From NCBI GenBank assembly GCA_007128275.1, contig SKXR01000286.1, positions 1 through 5,373 of the forward strand: DNA of 5,373 nt. Reading direction: 5' to 3'. Source of the DNA: Kiritimatiellia bacterium (GTDB taxonomy: Bacteria > Verrucomicrobiota > Kiritimatiellia > SLAD01). The notes below the pieces were generated by a model. It was given only the letters and a program-made list of their open reading frames with translations, was not told where the DNA came from and did no database searches. Shown here piece after piece: positions 1-5,373 of this stretch (within the stretch, counting starts at the first letter, position 1; every line of letters starts with the position of its first letter). A program made the translations under genes and the position numbers.

Positions 1-35
1 AGGGGATAGGAGGTTGGGCATTCGTGTAGCGACCA

Positions 36-167
36 AGCCAAAGCGGCGTCGACGCTTCGCTCTGCCGCCGCAGTCCAAAAAAGAAACGACAGGGCCAGCT
101 CACTCAAAGGAAATTTGGACTGCGGTGGCAGAGTCCTCCGCAGGAGGACGGCGACACCGCTTTGGCT
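36..167. repeat. Compound inverted repeat (dumbbell-like intergenic element)
   Basis: Two nested pairs of arms are visible. The outer arms are 36-51 and 152-167, 16 nt with one mismatch (C47 against A156). The inner arms are 61-79 and 114-132, 19 nt with 18 Watson-Crick pairs and one G-U pair (G67 with T126). Between the arms on the right lies a perfect 7-bp hairpin (133-139 with 143-149, loop GCA). On the left, 46-55 is a perfect 10-bp palindrome. The 34-nt centre (80-113) is unpaired. The layout resembles a dispersed REP- or MITE-like intergenic unit. I recall similar CCAAAGCGG...CCGCAGTCCAAA repeats from verrucomicrobial genomes, but this was not searched. An open frame runs through it (14-208, TTG start), but its composition follows the repeat and it is not a credible gene. 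Confidence 0.85.
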
Positions 168-177
168 CCCCGCGAAA

Positions 178-188
178 GTGTTTAACAC
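178..188. promoter_or_regulatory. 11-bp palindrome over the -35 box (possible operator)
   Basis: GTGTT and AACAC form perfect 5-bp arms around a single central T, and the site covers the whole predicted -35 box except for none of its bases lying outside 178-188. A repressor bound here would block the promoter. recN is a LexA target in several bacteria, but the site matches neither the E. coli nor the Bacillus LexA consensus, so its identity is unknown. Short palindromes of this size also arise by chance. Confidence 0.3.
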
Positions 189-209
189 CACCCCACCCTC
201 TGCTATAGT
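182..209 (+). promoter_or_regulatory. Predicted sigma70-type promoter of recN
   Basis: The -35 box TTAACA (182-187) matches five of six consensus bases. A 16-nt spacer follows, then the -10 box TATAGT (204-209), also five of six, preceded by TGC at 201-203, which makes an extended -10. Transcription would start near 216-217, leaving a leader of only about 11-17 nt before recN. The promoter lies entirely downstream of the 36-167 repeat, so the repeat would not be in the recN transcript from this start. Confidence 0.65.
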
Positions 210-218
210 CGTCGGCAC

Positions 219-223
219 GGAGA
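219..223 (+). promoter_or_regulatory. Shine-Dalgarno sequence of recN
   Basis: GGAGA lies 4 nt before the ATG at 228 and 10 nt before the in-frame ATG at 234. The first gap is short and the second slightly long, so the site does not settle the start. Another ATG at 224 is in a different frame. Starting at 234 would give M-L-T-S-L-R, which resembles the usual RecN N terminus (M-L-x-x-L-x-I/V-x-N). Confidence 0.6.
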
Positions 224-227
224 ATGG

Positions 228-1910
228 ATGGATATGCTGACTTCTTTACGCGTCAAGAATCTTGCCTTGGTGGAAGACATCGCCGTGGAGTTCGGGCCCG
301 GGCTGAATATGATCACCGGCGAAACCGGCGCGGGGAAATCCATTCTCATCGGCGCGCTGGGCCTGTTGTTGGGTGAACGTGCCGACAAATCCCTCATCCG
401 CTCCGGCGCCGAAAGCTGTTCGGCGGAGGCCGTGTTCGAATTCAAAGACCCCGAACCCTTGCAAGGGGTTCTGGAAGAACTGGGCTTGGAACCCATGGAC
501 GATGGGCGATTGATTCTGCGTCGCGTCGTCCGTACAGGCGGCGCCGCGCAGGTGGTCGTGAACGACAGCCCCGTCACGTTGCAGGCCTTGAAACGCATCG
601 GCGAACGGCTGGTCGATATGCACGGTCCGTACGACCACCAATCCCTGCTCAGCACGGACGCGCAACGCGATATGCTCGATGCGTTCGGCCATCTACATGG
701 ACCGCGCGCGGTCTATGAGCAGGGCTATGACCAATTACGGGCCATCGATCAACGGGTCGCCGGATTGCGCGCCGCGGGCGGGGAAGAGGTTGCGGAGCAG
801 ATCGATATTCTTGCGTACAGGGTCAAGGAACTGGAAGAAGCCGATCTTTCGGAAACCGAAGAGGAAGAGATCGCCGGGGAACATGCCGTGTTCGGGAATG
901 CGCAGCGTATCGTGGAGCTGGCGAATACCGTGTCCAACGGATTGACGGAGGGGGAAGGCGCCGTGTCCGACACGTTAGCGGGCGTATTGCGCGCGCTGGA
1001 CGAACTGGGAAAACTATTGCCGGAAGCCGCCGACTGGCGCGACGAACTGGAAGAGGCGTCGACGCGCGTGCGCGACGTATCGGCGGCGCTGGCGACGCGG
1101 GTGGAACAGATTGACGCCGATCCGGCCCGGCTGGAGTGGTTGGATCAACGGCTGACGACCTATCAGAAGATGAAACGCAAATACGGTCCGACGGTCCGGG
1201 ACGCGTTGGATCAGCTTGAACGAACCCGGGAACGACTCACCGATTTACAGTCGCGCGATGAGCGCCTGGCTGATCTGGAGCGGGAACGTTCCGTTGTCCT
1301 CAAGGAGCTCGTCAAAGCCGGGCGCGCGTTGCACTCGGCACGCACTGCGATCGCCGGGAAACTGGGAGACGCCATTACGGAAGAATTGCGGGCGCTCGGA
1401 TTCGCGCAGGGCCGGTTCGGCGTGGACGTGACCGAGGGGGAACCCGGTCCCGCGGGGCTGGACGCCATTGAGTTTGCCTTTGAACCGAACGTGGGTGAAG
1501 GCATGCGCCCGTTGCGACAGATTGCGTCCAGCGGCGAGATCTCGCGCGTGATGCTGGCGACAAAGGCGGTGCTGGCGCGGCATGATCGGATCCCGGTGCT
1601 GGTGTTTGACGAAATCGACGCGAATATCGGCGGTGAAACCGGAGGGTCGGTGGGCCGCAAGCTGGCGGATGTCGCAGAGCACCATCAGATTTTGTGCATT
1701 ACGCATCTGCCGCAGGTGGCGATGTACGGCCGCGCGCATTACGCGGTCCGCAAGACGGTCAAAGAACAGCGTACCCGAACGGACGTGGTCCTTCTCGACG
1801 AGGAACAGCGCGTGGAAGAGATCGCCCGCATGCTGGGCGGTCGGACCTTGACGGAATTGACGCTGACGCATGCGCGGGAAATGTTGAAGAACGCGCGGAT
1901 TCCGGTATAG
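228..1910 (+). CDS. recN: DNA repair protein RecN (SMC-like ATPase)
   Basis: RecN is a cytoplasmic SMC-family ATPase that acts in double-strand break repair by recombination, bridging DNA ends alongside RecA. At 560 residues this copy has normal family length and looks complete. The Walker A motif GETGAGKS is at 31-38. The Q-loop region HGPYDHQ is at 132-138, where HGQHDHQ or HGQHEHQ is more common. A coiled-coil arm rich in Glu, Leu and Arg spans roughly 160-390 and includes the conserved arm-end segment ending K-R-K-Y-G at 316-320. The C-terminal ATPase half carries the signature ASSGEISR (433-440), Walker B VLVFDEID (457-464) and the H-loop CITHLPQVA (490-498). The signature has Ser435 where Gly is usual. 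Translation may start at 228 or at Met3 (234). A promoter lies directly upstream. The stop is followed 131 nt later by a lipoprotein gene with no evident functional link. Confidence 0.97.
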   Translation: MDMLTSLRVKNLALVEDIAVEFGPGLNMITGETGAGKSILIGALGLLLGERADKSLIRSGAESCSAEAVFEFKDPEPLQGVLEELGLEPMDDGRLILRRVVRTGGAAQVVVNDSPVTLQALKRIGERLVDMHGPYDHQSLLSTDAQRDMLDAFGHLHGPRAVYEQGYDQLRAIDQRVAGLRAAGGEEVAEQIDILAYRVKELEEADLSETEEEEIAGEHAVFGNAQRIVELANTVSNGLTEGEGAVSDTLAGVLRALDELGKLLPEAADWRDELEEASTRVRDVSAALATRVEQIDADPARLEWLDQRLTTYQKMKRKYGPTVRDALDQLERTRERLTDLQSRDERLADLERERSVVLKELVKAGRALHSARTAIAGKLGDAITEELRALGFAQGRFGVDVTEGEPGPAGLDAIEFAFEPNVGEGMRPLRQIASSGEISRVMLATKAVLARHDRIPVLVFDEIDANIGGETGGSVGRKLADVAEHHQILCITHLPQVAMYGRAHYAVRKTVKEQRTRTDVVLLDEEQRVEEIARMLGGRTLTELTLTHAREMLKNARIPV

Positions 1911-1944
1911 CAGCCCGTTGAAGAATGAATGTGTGGTTTGACAT

Positions 1945-2025
1945 CAGGGTGGCACAGGCTTCCAGCCTGTGCGGCTTCGCTGTTTTGAGGGATAAAGACA
2001 CAGGCCAGATGCCTGTGTCACCCTG
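1945..2025. repeat. REP/BIME-like palindromic intergenic element
   Basis: The 81-nt unit is an imperfect palindrome made of two hairpins. Hairpin one pairs 1952-1960 with 1964-1972 (9 bp, perfect, loop TCC). Hairpin two pairs 1997-2005 with 2011-2019 (9 bp, perfect, loop CAGAT). The unit ends, 1945-1951 and 2019-2025, are exact inverted copies (CAGGGTG and CACCCTG). The two hairpins are near inverse copies of each other, so the whole unit can also fold as one long stem with a central loop. This is the architecture of REP doublets that are spread by RAYT (REP-associated tyrosine) transposases. I recall CACAGGC-type repeats in PVC genomes, unsearched. It shares no obvious sequence with the 36-167 element. 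With only a weak T run (TGTTTT, 1981-1986) after hairpin one, intrinsic termination is possible but not convincing. Confidence 0.85.
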
Positions 2026-2033
2026 TTAAGCGC

Positions 2034-2039
2034 AGGAAA
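2034..2039 (+). promoter_or_regulatory. Shine-Dalgarno sequence of the lipoprotein gene
   Basis: AGGAAA (AGGA core 2034-2037) leaves 4 nt to the ATG at 2042 and supports that start. In-frame ATGs at 2066, 2087 and 2093 also precede the lipobox. Of these only 2066 has a weak purine stretch before it (AAAGAGA, 2057-2063), and it would leave a more typical 19-residue signal peptide before the cysteine. The site begins 8 nt after the end of the palindromic element. Confidence 0.5.
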
Positions 2040-2041
2040 CG

Positions 2042-5000
2042 ATGAGACTTATCGCCAAAGAGAACATGTTGCGCGCCTCGCGCGTCATGGGGATGCTAGC
2101 GCTCACGCTCGTGCTCGCCGCTTGCGCGCGGGATGTGACGGTGCCGCCCTATGCCATTGACGAGGATACCGTGTGGGTGCTGACGCCTCCATTGACATCG
2201 CCTGAAGCCGGCCGCATGGCGGCGTTGTTGCGCGATGTCTTGCCGGAAGCGGTTCATGTGCCTTTCGACGGGTGGCATACGGCGCTCGAAGACGCTCTGA
2301 ACCGACGGGGCGTGGTGGCGGTGCCCGACGCGCGCCAATGGCCCGTGTCTTTCCGCCCCGTATTGCAGGATTATCTTGAACGCGGCGGCAAGGCGCTGTT
2401 CCTCGGGCGCGAACCGTTCTCGCATCCGGTTGTCTTGGACGCCGACGGTGCGGCCCGTTCACGAGAAGACCATCACACGCATCTCGCGGATGTGGCGAGC
2501 GATCTCCCCGGCTTCTCAGCCGTCCAGTTGTGGAGTCATCAGAGTAGCGACCCGGCCCGTCGCAGTCGGGTCCGCGTGGCGCGCGATCCGCGCATGCCGC
2601 GGCCGGGCGTGGAGGTCGAGGTGGAATATCTCGATGAATCGAATTACATGTGTTTGCCGGAAATGCCGGACGACTTCTCCGAATCCGGCTACAACACCTT
2701 GACCCTGTACGTGCGTGGTTCCCCGGAAACCACGCGGCTGGTGGTGCGGGCGGGAACCACGGTCGGGGGCCAGTGGGTGCGCGATATCCCGGTCGATGAG
2801 GAATGGCAGCGCGTGGTTATCGGTGAAGCGGATTGGGTGCGGGTGGAGCCGGGAACGCACCGTGCGGATACACGGAACGACCCGTTCCGGCTTCCCGATG
2901 TCGTCCGCTTATGTGTGGGATTGGATGTGCGGGTCGCCCCGCAACGTTCGGGCGCGCATGTGTACGGCGTGTCGGATATTCGTCCGGCGAAGGATGCGCA
3001 TGCGGCGGCGAAACCGGACGCGTCGGCGAATCCGTTTCTGGCCGATGTGGACGCCCGCTTTTCGTTCACCGCTCAGGCCGTGGAAGGGGTGCGATCCGAG
3101 GCGCTGTTCCACATCGGCCGGAGAACGGTGGACGCCCTGTGGCCGCATCCGTCCGCGCGGTATCCGGACGAATCAACGCGGTGGGTGCCGTTGTTCACCG
3201 CACGCGATCGGAGCGGCGAGGCGTCCGGCGATGTGGCGGGTTTGTTTGTGCGTCTGCCGCCGGAAAGCGTCCCGCAGATATGGGGTTGGATCGGTGTTGA
3301 CCCGGAACGATCCACGCGCCGCGCGCTCCGCACCATGATCAACGAATGCCTGTTCCATTTGCAACGGGGCCGTTTCCTGGTCGGTACACACGCGACGGAA
3401 GCCGTGTTTGAGCCGCCTCACCTGTTCATGGTGCAGACCCGAATGATATCGGCCAATGCGTCGCCCGTGGCTGCGCGTGTGACGGCGGAATTGGTGGACC
3501 GGGACGGCCATATTGTGCGGCGCATTGTCTCCGCGCCGCAGGTGTTGGATCCGGAGACGGAGGCGTCGCCGCCGTTGGTAATGAACGTGGGTGTCGTACC
3601 GCGTGCGGAAGAGCGCGCGGTGGACTACGAGATCCACGTCGGCTTGGAAGAGGTGGGTGGGCGCAGACTGGTCTTTGATCAATCGGTGCATCCGGTCAAA
3701 GTCCTCGGCGAACGGGTAACGCCGTTTCATACGGAGATCCTCGGTGTGTCGGGCGCGCGCATTGCGATGGGGCGCGTGTCGGTTTTCTTTTTGGGGGTCG
3801 ATTATTCGCCGGGCATGGATCGCCGCGCGGATGTATACTGGCTGTTGCCCCATGTCTTTCCGGCGATGCAAGTACGGAGGGACTTGCACCGGCTGAGGAA
3901 CGCGGGTGTGAACACCGTGAGCGTGCCCTATACGGACCCGGCACAAGCGTCCTCGTTGCGGTATGTGATGGAAGAGGCGCAGGCGCAGGGGATGTGGGTC
4001 CAGATCCGGTTTCCCACGTTGTTGCGCAGGGTTTATGAAGAAGATTGGTTGGAGGAGATGGTGACGGCGTTGCGGTTGCCGGGCGATGCCAAGGTGTTCT
4101 CCTTGGACATTGGTCCGGGTTCGAGTTTACAAGCCGCCGATGCCCAGCCGCTTTTGGCGCGGGCGTGGAACGAGTGGTTGCTTGAACAATACGGGGATAT
4201 CGAACACGCGGCCGGGTTGCACGGTGATTGGTTGGAGATCGATCCCACAGACGGCGCAGCCCGTTATCCGGCGTGGACCCGGTTGGCCCCGTTGCCGGAC
4301 GATGCGGCGGCGTGGCGGGTGATCCGACGTTTTGCGGCGGATTTTCAGAGTCGCCGCATGGGGCGCGCGGTTCGGGCATTGCGCCGGTTGGACTGCGGGC
4401 AGTTGGTTACGGCGCGGGTATCGGTGCGGGATACCGACTTGCGTATGCGCGCGGCCGATCCGCTGTTGCCTTTCGATATCGGGACCGGCCGTGTTCATCT
4501 GGATTTTGCGACGCTGGGTGCGGAGCATATTCGCGGGCACGAACCGGACTTGGGTGACAGCGCCTTCATGGCGGCCTATGCGCGCGGCTGGATGGAAGGC
4601 GGCCCTGTGGTCTGGGCGGATATGGGCGTTCCTTTGGGCGGGGCGCCGCGCGATGCGGATTTCGAGCATCAGGCGCGGATGGTGGAGGAGATGCTCGGTT
4701 TGGTTTTTGGTTCTCACGCGGCAGGCGCGATCTTCAGGCATTACGCGCCCGTGTCTGGAAACAGGTTGGATGCCGATGAGGGATTGGCGCATCCGGACGG
4801 GTCGCCCCGCCCGGCGTTGCGCGTGGTGCGGTCCGTAGCCGGGCGGCTCCGGGCCTATCGCGTGGCCCCGATGCAATGGGCGGGTCGTGAAGCGGATCCG
4901 GGTGACGGCGCTCGCGGATTGTACAGTCTTCAAGACAATTGGCGGCGTGTGTATCGCGAGGAACTGGAAGCGCAACGCGTGGAAGAGATCCGACCCATGG

Positions 5001-5373
5001 GGTACGGTCGCAGTTCCCTGGAAACGCCGACGGAACGGCTGGACGGCGGAACAAACGGGCCCTTGATCGGGATGAACGCCGAATGGGGACGGCTCGAGGT
5101 CGGGGGGCAACGCGTGATACCCGTTCCCGGCGAACCGATTCGCGTCCGGCAAGATCAAGTGGTGCGGGTGGAATTGATCAATACGGGGGTGTCCCGATGG
5201 GCGGCTTCGCGTGATCGCGCCCACGGTACGGTATGGGTTGAAGTGGAGCATACGGAGCGTCGATCCCAGTATTTGGAGGTGGACGACACCGCGCCGGGTC
5301 GTCGTTACCGGTTGGAATGGCGCCCGGCGGATCTTGGCCTGTGCACGTTACGTCCGTACTGGTTGGGCGCGGG
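2042..5373 (+). CDS. Large multidomain lipoprotein with glycosidase-like TIM barrel (3' end outside window)
   Basis: The frame is open for 1110 codons with no stop, so the C terminus is missing. I do not recognise a named family. A hydrophobic signal ends in lipobox LAAC with Cys28; +2 is Ala, not Asp, which in an outer-membrane bacterium favours the outer membrane. Domains inferred from motifs: 44-126, alternating strands and helices with D96-A-R-Q-W and L108..E-R-G-G-K-A-L-F-L, like class I amidotransferase/ThuA-type folds; about 155-316, beta-sandwich resembling a carbohydrate-binding module (Y217-N-T-L-T-L-Y to D312-I-R-P); about 340-450, probably the rest of the first fold (W381-V-P-L-F-T-A-R-D); 462-560, Ig-like; about 583-930, TIM barrel starting G585-V-D-Y-S-P and closing with H917-P-D-G-S-P-R-P-A; 1012-1110 onward, Ig-like with N1047-T-G...W1053. 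Usual catalytic glutamates are not seen (D689-I-G-P-G at strand 4, W858-A-D-M-G at strand 7). It may bind rather than cleave glycans. Gene certain, function inferred. Confidence 0.88.
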   Translation, partial: MRLIAKENMLRASRVMGMLALTLVLAACARDVTVPPYAIDEDTVWVLTPPLTSPEAGRMAALLRDVLPEAVHVPFDGWHTALEDALNRRGVVAVPDARQWPVSFRPVLQDYLERGGKALFLGREPFSHPVVLDADGAARSREDHHTHLADVASDLPGFSAVQLWSHQSSDPARRSRVRVARDPRMPRPGVEVEVEYLDESNYMCLPEMPDDFSESGYNTLTLYVRGSPETTRLVVRAGTTVGGQWVRDIPVDEEWQRVVIGEADWVRVEPGTHRADTRNDPFRLPDVVRLCVGLDVRVAPQRSGAHVYGVSDIRPAKDAHAAAKPDASANPFLADVDARFSFTAQAVEGVRSEALFHIGRRTVDALWPHPSARYPDESTRWVPLFTARDRSGEASGDVAGLFVRLPPESVPQIWGWIGVDPERSTRRALRTMINECLFHLQRGRFLVGTHATEAVFEPPHLFMVQTRMISANASPVAARVTAELVDRDGHIVRRIVSAPQVLDPETEASPPLVMNVGVVPRAEERAVDYEIHVGLEEVGGRRLVFDQSVHPVKVLGERVTPFHTEILGVSGARIAMGRVSVFFLGVDYSPGMDRRADVYWLLPHVFPAMQVRRDLHRLRNAGVNTVSVPYTDPAQASSLRYVMEEAQAQGMWVQIRFPTLLRRVYEEDWLEEMVTALRLPGDAKVFSLDIGPGSSLQAADAQPLLARAWNEWLLEQYGDIEHAAGLHGDWLEIDPTDGAARYPAWTRLAPLPDDAAAWRVIRRFAADFQSRRMGRAVRALRRLDCGQLVTARVSVRDTDLRMRAADPLLPFDIGTGRVHLDFATLGAEHIRGHEPDLGDSAFMAAYARGWMEGGPVVWADMGVPLGGAPRDADFEHQARMVEEMLGLVFGSHAAGAIFRHYAPVSGNRLDADEGLAHPDGSPRPALRVVRSVAGRLRAYRVAPMQWAGREADPGDGARGLYSLQDNWRRVYREELEAQRVEEIRPMGYGRSSLETPTERLDGGTNGPLIGMNAEWGRLEVGGQRVIPVPGEPIRVRQDQVVRVELINTGVSRWAASRDRAHGTVWVEVEHTERRSQYLEVDDTAPGRRYRLEWRPADLGLCTLRPYWLGA
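2066..2125 (+). other. Lipoprotein signal peptide and lipobox
   Basis: Residues 9-28 of the large lipoprotein: a short basic stretch (two Arg at 11 and 14), a hydrophobic core at 15-25, and the lipobox L25-A-A-C28. Signal peptidase II would cleave before Cys28, which would be lipidated. Residues 1-8 (with Arg2 and Lys6) belong to the signal only if the 2042 start is used. Confidence 0.85.

Noticed and set aside
1..29. Possible C-terminal tail of an upstream gene ending at TAG 27-29
   Set aside because: Only eight codons would be visible and nothing identifies them; the frame could equally be chance.
14..208. 64-codon plus-strand frame with a TTG start directly after AGGAGG (8-13)
   Set aside because: It runs through both arms of the 36-167 inverted repeat and over the recN promoter. 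The start abuts the Shine-Dalgarno-like sequence with no spacer, and the product is a low-complexity basic peptide.
1952..1986. Rho-independent terminator of recN (hairpin one plus TGTTTT)
   Set aside because: The T run starts 8 nt after the stem instead of directly after it and is interrupted, and the hairpin is better explained as half of the palindromic doublet. Some termination activity remains possible.
1945..2025. CRISPR repeat-spacer unit
   Set aside because: There are only two hairpins in inverted, not direct, orientation, with no third copy and no regular spacing.
2715..3338. 207-codon plus-strand frame in another phase
   Set aside because: Its Arg/Cys/Trp-rich composition is typical of an off-phase reading of G+C-rich codons, and it is nested within the lipoprotein gene.
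3173..3946. 257-codon minus-strand frame
   Set aside because: Another antisense shadow of the lipoprotein gene: Arg/His-rich, no motif, no ribosome binding site evidence, and overlapping other antisense frames.
4127..5251. 374-codon minus-strand frame opposite the lipoprotein gene
   Set aside because: It lies wholly inside an uninterrupted 1110-codon plus-strand frame with clear lipobox and domain motifs. The product is rich in Arg, His and Pro with no recognisable motif, as expected of an antisense shadow in G+C-rich coding DNA.

Overview
The window (about 60% G+C by eye) reads as a piece of a bacterial chromosome holding two plus-strand genes in ordinary intergenic context. The first is a complete recN (228-1910). 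The second is a very large lipoprotein gene that starts at 2042 and is still open at the right edge, giving at least 1110 codons. I see no phage, plasmid, CRISPR, tRNA or rRNA sequence.

The organism is most likely Gram-negative with an outer membrane, and my best guess is the PVC group (Verrucomicrobiota, Kiritimatiellota or Lentisphaerota). Three things suggest this: the RecN signature variant (A-S-S-G-E-I-S) with a Walker B continuing D-A-N-I-G-G; intergenic palindromes built on CACAGGC/GCCTGTG and on CCAAAGCGG/CCGCTTTGG, which I associate from memory with these phyla; and a giant lipoprotein joining a class I amidotransferase-like fold, a carbohydrate-binding-like sandwich and a glycosidase-like barrel. 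The assignment is inference and was not tested by any search.

Layout: 1-35, possible tail of an upstream gene, not resolvable. 36-167, a compound inverted repeat of 132 nt. 178-223, a good sigma70-type promoter, an 11-bp palindrome over its -35 box and a Shine-Dalgarno sequence. 228-1910, recN. 1911-2041, an intergenic gap mostly filled by a second, unrelated palindromic element (1945-2025). 2042-5373, the lipoprotein gene, cut by the window edge.

The two genes have no obvious functional link: RecN is a cytoplasmic SMC-like DNA repair ATPase, while the second product should be anchored at the cell envelope and is probably concerned with carbohydrate. No second promoter is evident, so the lipoprotein gene could be read from the recN promoter through the palindromic spacer. 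The most interesting point is that its predicted TIM barrel appears to lack both glutamates expected of clan GH-A glycosidases, while its N-terminal amidotransferase-like fold seems to be split by an inserted beta-sandwich.
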